Below, piece by piece: positions 35,973 through 44,422 of a stretch of 64,000 nucleotides of DNA; the stretch's first letter is position 1, and each line of letters begins with the position of its first letter. Position numbers and translations under genes: made by a program. The notes under the pieces were generated by a model. It was not told the DNA's origin, ran no database searches, and was given only the letters and a program-made list of their open reading frames with translations. Source of the DNA: Pseudomonadota bacterium (GTDB lineage Bacteria; Pseudomonadota; Gammaproteobacteria; Steroidobacterales; Steroidobacteraceae); assembly GCA_023391335.1 (NCBI GenBank), contig JAEWBG010000028.1:1-64000 (forward strand), written 5' to 3'.

Positions 35973-37460
35973 ATGCGATCCATGAAACATCCTTTCCGGT
36001 TCGTAGCAGCAGCGTGCGCCCTAGCGTTCGCGACAAGCTCGTCGCACGCTCAAGAGGCAGGCCAGTTGGCTTCGCCCGTGACGAGTTCGGTCAAAGGCGT
36101 AGAGCTCAAAGGCAAGGCGCCCGTCAATCACGAACTTCTGAAGGTGCAGTTACCGCGCCCCAAGGAAATCACGCTCAAGAATGGTTTGCGCATCTCCCTG
36201 CTCGAAGATCACAAGCTGCCGACCTTTTCGATGCAGTTGATCTTCCACGGCGGCGGCCTTGCTGATCCACCTGATCGCCGTGGGCTCGCGATGATGACCG
36301 CGGCGATGATGGATGAAGGCACGCGTTCGCTTAACAGCCGCGAAATCGCCGAGCGACTCGCAGCGCTTGGCGCATCGTTGGGGCTCGATGCATCGCCCTC
36401 GTCAGGTGAGAGCACCGTCTCCATCGCAGGCTTGGTCGAGAATCTCGAGCCTTCGCTCGCGCTGCTTGCAGACGTGGTACGCAATCCGACCTTCCCCGAG
36501 TCGGAATTGGAAAAATTCAAGGCGAGATTGCGCTCGCAGTTACAGTACCAGCGTTCCTTGCCGGACTTCGTCGCTGAAGAAACGTTCTTGAGAGCGGTGT
36601 ATCAGACCCATCCTGCCAGCCAGATCGTTCCCGACGAGTCGGTGTTGCAAACAGTGACGCGCAAAGACCTCGAGACGTATCACGCCACGTACTTCGTGCC
36701 GAACAATGCGACCGTGATCGTCTACGGGGACGTGGATCTAAAACAAATCGCAGCGAAGCTCGAGCAAGCCTTTGGCGATTGGAAGCGCAGCGACGTGCCT
36801 ACAACGAAAGTGGTCGAGGTGCAGCCGCTGAAGAAAGCCAAGATCATGTTGATCGATCGGCCTGGGTCGGTGCAGACGTCCTTGTTGATCGGCAGCCTAG
36901 GAATCGAGCGGACCAGTCCGGATTACTTTGCGATGCTGGTGATGAATCACATCTTGGGAGGCGGGCCGGCATCGCGGTTATTCATGAACCTGCGCGAAGA
37001 TAAAGGCTACACCTACAGCGCATCGAGCCAGTTCGACGGGTCGAGCTTTCCCGGCGTGGTGCTGGCCGAAACTGACGTCCGGACCGATGTAACCGAGGGC
37101 GCCTTGCATGAACTGACAGCGGAGATCGATCGCATTCGCACGCAGCCAGTGCCGGAGAAGGAGCTCGAGAATGCGAAACATGCTCTGATCGGGCGCTTCG
37201 CCTTGTCCCTTGAATCGCCGCGTGCTTTGGTCTCGAACCTCGCCACTCAGAAGATCTACGGGCTACCGGCCGATTACTGGGATACCTATCCGCAGCACGT
37301 TCAAGCGATCACGGCCGAGGACATCAAACGCGTCGCCGACAAGTACTACCGAGCCGATCGGCTGCAAATCGTCGCGGTCGGCGATGCGGCGTCGGTGCGC
37401 AAGACGTTGGAGAAATACGGCAGCGTCGAAACTCCAGTGCCGGAGCGTCCTGCGCAGTAA
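35973..37460 (+). CDS. M16 family peptidase-like partner, catalytic motif lost
   Basis: A 495-residue exported protein with the same two-domain M16 fold. Where the His-x2-Glu-His motif is expected the sequence reads Met-Met-Thr-Ala-Ala-Met-Met-Asp-Glu-Gly, so the zinc site is missing. The C-terminal region is well conserved (Gly-Gly-Gly-Pro-Ala-Ser-Arg-Leu, Lys-Gly-Tyr-Thr-Tyr), including the substrate-side Arg and Tyr. GGGAGG precedes ATG 35973, two bases after the previous stop. It should act as the non-zinc half of the heterodimer. Confidence 0.9.
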   Translation: MRSMKHPFRFVAAACALAFATSSSHAQEAGQLASPVTSSVKGVELKGKAPVNHELLKVQLPRPKEITLKNGLRISLLEDHKLPTFSMQLIFHGGGLADPPDRRGLAMMTAAMMDEGTRSLNSREIAERLAALGASLGLDASPSSGESTVSIAGLVENLEPSLALLADVVRNPTFPESELEKFKARLRSQLQYQRSLPDFVAEETFLRAVYQTHPASQIVPDESVLQTVTRKDLETYHATYFVPNNATVIVYGDVDLKQIAAKLEQAFGDWKRSDVPTTKVVEVQPLKKAKIMLIDRPGSVQTSLLIGSLGIERTSPDYFAMLVMNHILGGGPASRLFMNLREDKGYTYSASSQFDGSSFPGVVLAETDVRTDVTEGALHELTAEIDRIRTQPVPEKELENAKHALIGRFALSLESPRALVSNLATQKIYGLPADYWDTYPQHVQAITAEDIKRVADKYYRADRLQIVAVGDAASVRKTLEKYGSVETPVPERPAQ

Positions 37461-37475
37461 CCTCACATTCGACGG

Positions 37476-39212
37476 CTAGTTTGCCATCGTGAAGCGCACG
37501 CGCAGGATGGCACGTTGCGATGTGGCTGCGCCGTTCTTGATGACGGGTTCGAATTTCCAGCGCTTGACGGCATCGAGTGCTGCCTTCTCGAATACGTCGC
37601 GCGGGTCCGCATCGCGCACGATGAGCTCATCCGTATCTCCCTGCGGCGTGATGGTGAACTCGATATCGACCCAGCCTTCGATGCCTTTTCTGCGCGCATC
37701 CAATGGATAGTTCGCGGCGACCTCTTGACGTCGCGGCAGTAGGGCGGCTTGCACTGGCGTATTCGCTTGCGCCTGCGCCCGAGCGGCATCCACTTGTTGC
37801 TTCAGAGTGCGCGTCGTTGTCATTCCCGGCAGCAGGGTCTCTGCCGCTTTGACGAACCGATCGGCAGTCTCGATATCGTTCGCGGCCAGGGCAGTGCGAG
37901 TCTGCTCCAGCAGTGCAAATGCGAGCCGTTGCTGTTCAGCGCGAACCGAAGGCGAATCCGGGCTGCGTGCGTGCAATTCCAGCAATCGTTCAAAGGCGTT
38001 GTCGCCTGGCGGTTCGATCAGCACGCCGCGTTCACGCAAGCGCGTCGCGATCGCCAGTTCTTCGGCAATCACGGTCTCACCGTCAGTCGGGGAGGCTGTT
38101 TCGTTACTCGATGGCGAACCCGGTGCGGCCTGCGGCTCCTGGCCGGCGGAAGCTTGTGCAAGGGTATTTGGTTGTTCCGGCTCGGTCGGCGTTGCGTCAC
38201 TAGCGAGCGCCGAGTTCTCAACCGATCCTGCAGGAGCGACATCCGGCTGTTGAGCTGGCGGAGGAGGCACGGCAACGCGAGCACGCTGCAGAACCACGAT
38301 GCTTTGTCGAAATTCGGCTAGTCGCGGGTGATTCGGCTGTAGCCGTTGCAACTGCGCCAGCGACGAAGATGCATCGCGAAGATTGCGGCTCGCGATCGCA
38401 GCTTCGATTTGTTTCGTGAGTACGTCGAAGGTTCGCTGGATGCCAGCGCGCGCGTCCGGATGATTCGGCTGCAACCTCAGGACGCGTTGATAAAACTCGA
38501 GTGCGTTGTCGCCCTTGGGTTCGACTAATCGTCCGGTGGCAAGCGCGATGTTGGCGCGGGCGAGATAATCGGCGACTTGATCCTGAGTCGTGGGACCGGA
38601 GGCGGTAGGTTGTACTGCGGGTGAGATCGAGTGCTTCTCGTTTGATCGCCACAGCACCACCCCACACAAGATCGCGAGCACGGCGGCCGCGCCGGCAGCA
38701 TAGCGGCGAATTGGCGAACGTCCCGCCATCGTTCGAACCGTACGCACGGTGGCGAGCGCGATGGGTTCGAACGCCTGCATTTCCTGATAGCGGCGCGTGG
38801 CTGCACCGATGAACAACTGCGCGCGCGGTGGCGAGATCGGCTTGTGCAGAAACCGATATACGCGACCGCTGCTGACGAGAGGTGTCACGCTGGCTTCTTC
38901 TTCGCGCCGTCCCGTGGCCATGAGGATGAGCTCGGGAAATTGCGCATTGAGGCGCGTGAGAAGGGGCGCTGCGTTGCCGTGCAGCGTGCCGAGATCGGCT
39001 ATGAAAATCCCGCAGCGGCCATTGACGAGCAGATCGACCGCGGCTTCCGCGGTTTCGACGTGATGAATCGCGTGTTCCGAACTGCAGGCTTCGCGCAGTG
39101 TCGCGAGAAGCCTGCTATCGGCAGTGAGGATGACAACGTCTAAGAGGTTGCGCGTTGACTTTGTGTCCGCGTGCGACGCAGCACTGATTCCATTCTGCCG
39201 CGTACTCTGCAC
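37476..39212 (-). CDS. Receiver-like/TM/TPR-like/TonB C-terminal fusion protein, copy 2
   Basis: A 578-residue paralogue of the 21361-23304 protein. The receiver-like domain (24-145) is better preserved: Asp73 at the phospho-acceptor position, Thr100, and Lys124-Pro125 in Phe-Leu-His-Lys-Pro. The acidic pair is only partly kept (Asp32). One membrane segment lies at 170-189, TPR-like repeats at about 210-305 and 380-480 with a Pro/Gln/Ser-rich insert between, and a TonB C-terminal domain at 487-578 (Gly-Ile-Glu-Gly-Trp-Val, Trp-Lys-Phe-Glu-Pro). The gene starts 15 bases after the CheX stop and ends a four-gene operon. It could pass a phosphorylation or binding event in the cytoplasm to an envelope partner through TonB (inferred). 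Confidence 0.84.
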   Translation of the reverse strand: MQSTRQNGISAASHADTKSTRNLLDVVILTADSRLLATLREACSSEHAIHHVETAEAAVDLLVNGRCGIFIADLGTLHGNAAPLLTRLNAQFPELILMATGRREEEASVTPLVSSGRVYRFLHKPISPPRAQLFIGAATRRYQEMQAFEPIALATVRTVRTMAGRSPIRRYAAGAAAVLAILCGVVLWRSNEKHSISPAVQPTASGPTTQDQVADYLARANIALATGRLVEPKGDNALEFYQRVLRLQPNHPDARAGIQRTFDVLTKQIEAAIASRNLRDASSSLAQLQRLQPNHPRLAEFRQSIVVLQRARVAVPPPPAQQPDVAPAGSVENSALASDATPTEPEQPNTLAQASAGQEPQAAPGSPSSNETASPTDGETVIAEELAIATRLRERGVLIEPPGDNAFERLLELHARSPDSPSVRAEQQRLAFALLEQTRTALAANDIETADRFVKAAETLLPGMTTTRTLKQQVDAARAQAQANTPVQAALLPRRQEVAANYPLDARRKGIEGWVDIEFTITPQGDTDELIVRDADPRDVFEKAALDAVKRWKFEPVIKNGAATSQRAILRVRFTMAN

Positions 39213-39227
39213 CGGACACTCGCTCGG

Positions 39228-39677
39228 TCATTCGAGACAAACGACCAGTTGCGCGGAGTGACTGCGCCAGTTGATCGGGATGACGAACGAACGCATGTTT
39301 TCCGGCGTGACGACTTTCTCCGGTTCTCCCGCGACGACCGTCGGCACCGAAATCATGAAGTCTTTGCCGAAATCGCGACGTGCATTGCCGGAAATGGTGT
39401 TGGCGACTTCGCCCACCAGATCGCACATGTTCTCTTGGGTGAGCTCGGTTTCGCCCATGCGCATCAACATGACCGTCAGCATGGGACGCGAGGCAGTGAA
39501 GTACACGATCCCGCGACGCTTGCCGGCGATGCTGATCAGACCCGTGAACTCTTGAACCGTCGGACGACCTTCCTGAACGATATACGGTGAACCGACCGAA
39601 GCCGGTTGATTCGCTGCAGTCGCGAAGTAATGCGTCGTTCCTTCGACAAAGGTCTCCAATTCAACTTTAGTCATCAT
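39228..39677 (-). CDS. CheX-type CheY-P phosphatase
   Basis: A 149-residue CheC/CheX/FliY-family protein with a single active helix. The motif Asp-x3-Glu-x2-Asn is present (Asp86, Glu90, Asn93), followed by Thr-Ile-Ser-Gly-Asn, as in CheX. CheX dimers remove phosphate from CheY. The start ATGATG overlaps the end of the CheY gene by 11 bases, so the two are translationally coupled and should be made in similar amounts. Its natural substrate is probably that CheY, possibly also the receiver-like domain of the next gene product. Confidence 0.88.
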   Translation of the reverse strand: MMTKVELETFVEGTTHYFATAANQPASVGSPYIVQEGRPTVQEFTGLISIAGKRRGIVYFTASRPMLTVMLMRMGETELTQENMCDLVGEVANTISGNARRDFGKDFMISVPTVVAGEPEKVVTPENMRSFVIPINWRSHSAQLVVCLE

Positions 39678-40086
39678 TGCTGGCGCCTCTCAGCAGTTCC
39701 TCCAGCGCTTCGGTCAGCTGGCGATCTGTGAATGGTTTGCAGAGAAAGCCGTTGGCTCCCTTCTTCAAGGCCTCGATAGCGGTGGCTTTGTCGGAAAGCG
39801 CCGAGATCACTAGGATGAGAACGTCGGGTTTGATCTTCACCAAGTTCTCTACGCATTCGATGCCATCCATCTCGGGCATCGTAATGTCCATTGTGACGAC
39901 GTCTGCCGGTTCCTTGCGGAAGGCCTCGACGGCTTGCTTGCCATTCGCCGCGGTGGCGATGACTTGCAGTCTTTCGATCTGCAGCTCGCGCTCGATTTTG
40001 CGACGAATGATGTTCGAATCGTCGCAAATCATGAGCTTGAGCTTACCGTTCGTCAACGGTTGAGCTGTTGCGGTTGCGCTCGCCAT
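39667..40086 (-). CDS. CheY-like response regulator
   Basis: A 139-residue receiver domain with a short N-terminal extension and no output domain. Every catalytic residue is in place: Asp22 and Asp23, phospho-acceptor Asp67, Ser95 and Lys117. The Thr-Met-Asp-Ile-Thr-Met-Pro-Glu-Met-Asp-Gly stretch is typical of chemosensory CheY. It lies 29 bases after the CheA-like kinase gene and overlaps the CheX gene. Tyr at the switch position (CheY Tyr106) is not evident; Phe114 or Leu115 may fill this role. Confidence 0.92.
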   Translation of the reverse strand: MASATATAQPLTNGKLKLMICDDSNIIRRKIERELQIERLQVIATAANGKQAVEAFRKEPADVVTMDITMPEMDGIECVENLVKIKPDVLILVISALSDKATAIEALKKGANGFLCKPFTDRQLTEALEELLRGASNDD

Positions 40087-40115
40087 TGCTGTCCCTCGTT
40101 ACAGTCTTGTTTCGG

Positions 40116-42416
40116 TTATGCGGCAACGGCGCGCTCGGTCGCCGGCAGCCAAATCTTGAATTTCGAGAATCGGCCCCCTGCCGATGCCAGTCCGACGCGG
40201 CCGCCCAGTTCGGCCACGAGGATTCGCACTAGATCCATCCCCGCACCGCGGCCCGCGTCGGTGGTGACGCGATCTGCAGTCGAGAAACCGGGGCGGAAAA
40301 TCAAGGCCATCGTCTGACGCGGATCGAGCAGCGCGGCCTGTGCTTGTGTGATCAGACCACGTTGCACTGCCACCTCTTTGATGCGCTCGAGCTGCAAGCC
40401 GCGACCGTCGTCTTGGACGACGAGTTCGTAGCCTTCGTTGCCGCGCTGATGGAATTCGACTGCCAGCGTTCCCGTGGCCGACTTACGCGATTTCGCGCGC
40501 TCGTTCGGATCTTCGATGCCGTGAACCACTGCATTGCGAACCAGCTGAATCGTGATGTCTTTGACCGCACGACGATAGCTTTCCGGCACGGCTTCCAAGC
40601 CAGTGCAGCGCAACGCGACCTGCTTGGACTGGCTGCTCGCGACGCGAGCGGCGAGATCTTCGAGCGTGCGTTCCAATCCTGATGCAACTTCGCCGGAATC
40701 GCTCGCGCGTGCTGCCGGAGCGGCTTCGGGAGCGGGGCTTTCGGCTTTGCCGGCGAGCCATTGGTCGACCTTTGCAGCTTCGACTTGGCCGCCTGCGGTG
40801 CGGCGCGTCGCGATCGCTTGGTGCAAGTCGACGAGTCGACCCAGCATTTCGCGAACCTGCGCCAAGTGGTTGAAGAGATCGTCTAGCTTGACGACGAGCG
40901 GCAGGAAGTCGCTGCCCGAAAGTGTCGAACGGCCCTTCAAATCGTTGAGAGACTCTTCGAAGGCGTGAGCTCGCTGCTCCACCGTCTTCAAGCCGAGAGC
41001 CGAAGCTTCGCCCTTGACCGCGTGCACCTGACGATAGATGCCGTCGATCTTGGCGCGGAACGCCGACTCTTCGCGAGCGGGCTCCTTCAAGATCGAGTTC
41101 ACCATCTTCAGCGACACATCCGCGTCCGTGAGGAACCCCGTCAAGCTGTCTGGCTCGACGTGCAGGATGCGCAACAACAGATCGAGCTGCGCTTGCGCCT
41201 TTTCTTGCGACTCTTGCAGTTCGCGCGAGAGCATCACGCGCTTGGTGACGTCGTTGACCGTCACGAGCAAGTGCGAAAGGTTGTTGCCTTCGGACTTCAC
41301 GCGGTTGAAATCGAATTCGAGGAAGTGCGTGTCGAAACCGCCGGCCGGGTTGTCGAAGTGCACTTCGACCTCGTTCAACGGATTGATGGTCTTGACCAGC
41401 TTTTCGTTGACGCGTTCGCCCCAGAGCAGCGCTACGTAGTCCATCGCGGTCTTGAGCGTCTTCTCCGGAACGATGCCCTTGAGCAGCGAATCGAAGGTTT
41501 GGCCGGCAAAATCTTCCCGCCGGAAGATCGAGTTCAGCGCCATCGAACGCTCGGTTCCGATCTTCAGGTCTTTGTCGAGCAGGAACAGACCTTCGTTCAC
41601 AGTGCGCAGAATGTCAGCCGTTTCTTTGCGTGCACGATTCGACACGGCTTCGTCGTTGCGCATGTTGCGGGCGAAGTAGAAGAAGATCGCGCCAAGCAAC
41701 AACGCGGCTGCGGCCATACCGCCGACTTGCACGCCGCGCAGTACTGCAGCGCGGTGATCGCTATCGGCTTCGACTTTCGCGCCCAGCTCGCCCATGGTGC
41801 GGCCCAACTGTGCGTACGAAGCGGCGCCGAATTCATTCAACTTCTGCACGGCCTCGACCAGGCGCTTGCCGCGCGGGCTGTATTGAACGCCGACCGGACC
41901 CGTGGGCGCAGCAGCTGCAGCTTTACCTTTCTCAGCCGCCGGCGGTGCGACAGCCATGGCGGGCTCCGCCGGGTACGGCGAACCTGCGAATCGCAAAATG
42001 GGGTCGAGTTTCTGTTTGTACGCTTCCCACACCTTCACGGTTGCCGCCACTGAGGCCTGCGCCTCGGCGCTGCTCAGTGAACCGACGGAGATGACATCGC
42101 CCGATGGGGTGGAGATCATGCCGCCGCCGGCAAGACCACTCAGCGCGTGGTCATAAATGTTTGCCGCTTTGCGCAGCGCTTCGAGATCGTCATCGATCTT
42201 CGCGCCTTGCTGCAGTTTCTCGCCGAGCGCGACACCCGCTTCATAGACGGCGCGTGGCTGAGTTTGCTGCTGCGACAGGAATTTCACGGCCGCGACGCTT
42301 TCGGCGAATTGCCCGGCGGTGCCGTGGTTGTACGCGAGAATGATGGCGTTAAACACCAGAAAGCCGGTGATCGCCCAGACGATTCCCTTGTACCGACCTA
42401 AATCTAAGATGCCCAT
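40116..42416 (-). CDS. Membrane-bound CheA-like histidine kinase with PAS and HPt domains
   Basis: A 766-residue kinase. Two membrane segments (13-30 and about 229-249) flank a periplasmic region of about 200 residues with an Ala/Pro-rich stretch (150-175). A PAS-like domain follows at about 265-395, an HPt-like helical bundle with His465 in His-Ala-Val-Lys-Gly, and a CheA-type ATPase domain (600-760) with N box Asn628-x3-His632, Asp-Asp-Gly-Arg-Gly and Gly-Arg-Gly-Ala-Gly-Met. No CheW-like P5 domain follows and no CheW or receptor gene is nearby, so it probably senses directly. It starts the operon with CheY, CheX and the TonB fusion. Confidence 0.87.
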   Translation of the reverse strand: MGILDLGRYKGIVWAITGFLVFNAIILAYNHGTAGQFAESVAAVKFLSQQQTQPRAVYEAGVALGEKLQQGAKIDDDLEALRKAANIYDHALSGLAGGGMISTPSGDVISVGSLSSAEAQASVAATVKVWEAYKQKLDPILRFAGSPYPAEPAMAVAPPAAEKGKAAAAAPTGPVGVQYSPRGKRLVEAVQKLNEFGAASYAQLGRTMGELGAKVEADSDHRAAVLRGVQVGGMAAAALLLGAIFFYFARNMRNDEAVSNRARKETADILRTVNEGLFLLDKDLKIGTERSMALNSIFRREDFAGQTFDSLLKGIVPEKTLKTAMDYVALLWGERVNEKLVKTINPLNEVEVHFDNPAGGFDTHFLEFDFNRVKSEGNNLSHLLVTVNDVTKRVMLSRELQESQEKAQAQLDLLLRILHVEPDSLTGFLTDADVSLKMVNSILKEPAREESAFRAKIDGIYRQVHAVKGEASALGLKTVEQRAHAFEESLNDLKGRSTLSGSDFLPLVVKLDDLFNHLAQVREMLGRLVDLHQAIATRRTAGGQVEAAKVDQWLAGKAESPAPEAAPAARASDSGEVASGLERTLEDLAARVASSQSKQVALRCTGLEAVPESYRRAVKDITIQLVRNAVVHGIEDPNERAKSRKSATGTLAVEFHQRGNEGYELVVQDDGRGLQLERIKEVAVQRGLITQAQAALLDPRQTMALIFRPGFSTADRVTTDAGRGAGMDLVRILVAELGGRVGLASAGGRFSKFKIWLPATERAVAA

Positions 42417-42961
42417 GAACAGTCCCCTATGACCGAAGAATCGACGTATCGCAGTTCTTGAGTGTCGATGCGTCGCGTGCCGAACCCCGTCTCACATACG
42501 AATAAACAAGACTCCGAGACTCGGCGAACCGTGCTCGTATCTGACAATAAGCTGCGTTCAGGCGCTCGAACCAGTTCCCGTTTTCCAAATCCAGAAACTT
42601 GCGCCAGTTCAAACTTTCGAGCAGAAAGCTGCGTGATTAGGCGCCTCCAATCTGCGCATTTGTCTGATTGCCACTGCAGCGCAGGGCCTAATCTAGAGCT
42701 TTTCCATCGCGCGGGCAGCGGGGTTCACCACAGTGCTTTGCTGTGACGGCGCCGCAACAACTGGGGGCGACGGGCATAATCCGCCGGCTGCAAAAGGCCG
42801 CGGATACCGCTATCGGGCGCCTGACGCTTTTTCACGACAGCCGTCATAATCCTAATGTAGGCAAGCACTTAGACGCAGGCTAGGGAGCATTCGGCCCTCG
42901 ACACTGATCCGCGCCAACGCCATGATGTGGACCCTCTTTGCGGGATAGGTCCGCGGGACTC
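42417..42961. other. Divergent intergenic region, no gene recognised
   Basis: This 545-base region must hold the promoter of the chemosensory-like operon (minus strand) and of the 42962 gene (plus strand). I see no clear consensus promoter. A small hairpin (cacag-tgcttt-gctgtg-like) lies near 42730-42746, beside agcggggttcacc at 42717-42729, which resembles the 3' part of a GEMM aptamer without its core. Confidence 0.4.
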
Positions 42962-43435
42962 ATGAGCGCAGACATCGAGTTCAAATCGCACGTCAACGTG
43001 GCTCAGCGGGCCGCGCTCGAGGCATTGCTCTACTTCAATGCGTGCCAGTGCCGCGTCAGCGAGCGCATTGCGAATGCGGTGGAGAAGTTCGGTGCCCCCG
43101 AAATCGTCGCCGATCGCGATCGGCTGCGTATTTTTTTGAAGAACTACCCCGAGGTGCAATCGCTGTTTGCGATCGAGCGCTCCACCGGCAGGCCGATCGG
43201 CGTTGCCATCTATATGCGGCAGGATTTGGAGCACATCACGGTGATGCACGTTGGCGTCGCGGGCGAATATGCGACTGGCGGCAGGCATGCGCGTGCACAG
43301 GTACTGCTGCGTCTGCTGAAAGAGGTGCGCCGTTCCGCCCGGCGAGTCAAGGGCGTGCGCAGCCTGGAACTCTATTACGTTACCAATCGCAGCCATGCGA
43401 ACCGCTGGCGCGATGCAGCCAAAGCTGCTCTCTAA
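42962..43435 (+). CDS. Hypothetical protein, possibly GNAT-like
   Basis: A 157-residue protein that I do not firmly recognise. The middle has a strand pattern ending Ile-Thr-Val-Met-His-Val-Gly-Val and then Gly-Gly-Arg-His-Ala-Arg-Ala-Gln-Val-Leu, which resembles the acetyl-CoA loop and helix of GNAT acetyltransferases, but key motifs are not perfect. ATG 42962 follows a run of G/A about 9 bases upstream; the frame opens at 42938. It is followed 21 bases later by the phosphodiesterase-fold gene, so the two may be co-transcribed. Confidence 0.6.
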   Translation: MSADIEFKSHVNVAQRAALEALLYFNACQCRVSERIANAVEKFGAPEIVADRDRLRIFLKNYPEVQSLFAIERSTGRPIGVAIYMRQDLEHITVMHVGVAGEYATGGRHARAQVLLRLLKEVRRSARRVKGVRSLELYYVTNRSHANRWRDAAKAAL

Positions 43436-43456
43436 CACTATTTCGTAGATGTATCG

Positions 43457-44422
43457 ATGAACGGCGCGCGCGCGTCTTCGTTTTCTTTGTGTCGCAAGAT
43501 TGCCGTGATCGCCACAGCGATGCTCGCATCGTTGCTGGTGCTCAGCATGCTGGGGCGTCTGTTTTGGATTTTCGATTTACTGACGCACTTCAGGCCTTAT
43601 CTCGCGCTGGGACTTCTGTTTAGCAGCACGATCTCGCTCCTCTGCGGCGAGCGGCGCATCGCGATCGTAGGTCTCCTGCTTTGCATTGTCAGCGTGATCC
43701 AACTCGTTCCATATGTTCGGCCGCGCCCGGCTCCCGCAGTCCACCAATCCGAACGGTTTCGTTTGGTGACCTTCAACATCTGGCACCACAATGCCGAGAT
43801 CGCGCGCATTGCGCGATTCCTCGAGCATTCGGATGCGGATGTGTTGGTGATTCAAGAAGCCACTGCGATGCAAGCCAGGCAGTTGCAACAGCGATTGACC
43901 TCGTACCGCCACGCGCTGCTCGATGGAACCTTCGACGACGGGACGATCGTCTTCTCGCGCTGGCCCATGGAGGATGCGCAATATTTAGAACTCACCGACC
44001 GCGGTGCCCGTGCGGCATCCTTGAGCGTTCGCTGGCGCGACCGCTCCGTGCAGATAATTGGGGTGCATCTGCATTGGCCATTGGGACGCCGCGTTTCCAA
44101 ATTTAGGAATGCAGAGCTATTGGGGCTGGCGAAGTTGGCTGCGAACAATGCAGCGCGGCCGCTTCTCGTCGCCGGCGATTTCAACATCACGCCCTGGTCG
44201 AGCTACTACCAGCAGTTCGTGAAGGACTCGACGCTGAGCGACTCGGATTGGGGCCAGGGCTTACCGGCGAGCTGGCCATCGGTGCTCGGTCCGCTCGGGA
44301 TACGCATCGATCATTGTTTGCACTCTGCGCATTGGGACGTGATCGCCACGCACACCGGCCCCGAGTTGGGTTCCGATCACTTGCCGGTGACCGTCGATCT
44401 ACAGCTGCGCGCTGTGCATTAG
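43457..44422 (+). CDS. Membrane endonuclease/exonuclease/phosphatase family protein
   Basis: A 321-residue protein with three hydrophobic segments at the N-terminus (about 12-35, 40-58, 62-82) and an EEP-fold catalytic domain. The metal and catalytic residues are visible: Asn in Thr-Phe-Asn-Ile-Trp, Glu in Val-Ile-Gln-Glu-Ala, Gly-Asp-Phe-Asn and the terminal Gly-Ser-Asp-His-Leu-Pro. The domain probably faces the periplasm; the substrate could be a lipid, nucleotide or nucleic acid. The stop overlaps the convergent NYN gene by 4 bases. Confidence 0.87.
   Translation: MNGARASSFSLCRKIAVIATAMLASLLVLSMLGRLFWIFDLLTHFRPYLALGLLFSSTISLLCGERRIAIVGLLLCIVSVIQLVPYVRPRPAPAVHQSERFRLVTFNIWHHNAEIARIARFLEHSDADVLVIQEATAMQARQLQQRLTSYRHALLDGTFDDGTIVFSRWPMEDAQYLELTDRGARAASLSVRWRDRSVQIIGVHLHWPLGRRVSKFRNAELLGLAKLAANNAARPLLVAGDFNITPWSSYYQQFVKDSTLSDSDWGQGLPASWPSVLGPLGIRIDHCLHSAHWDVIATHTGPELGSDHLPVTVDLQLRAVH

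Noticed and set aside
40965..42053. Long plus-strand ORF opposite the CheA-like gene (362 codons)
   Set aside because: Antisense shadow of a gene whose domains are clear on the minus strand.
42717..42746. GEMM-like 3' motif (agcggggttcacc) followed by a hairpin
   Set aside because: The core acgcaaagcctccgg, the GGGCA start and P2 are all missing, so it is not a c-di-GMP-I aptamer.
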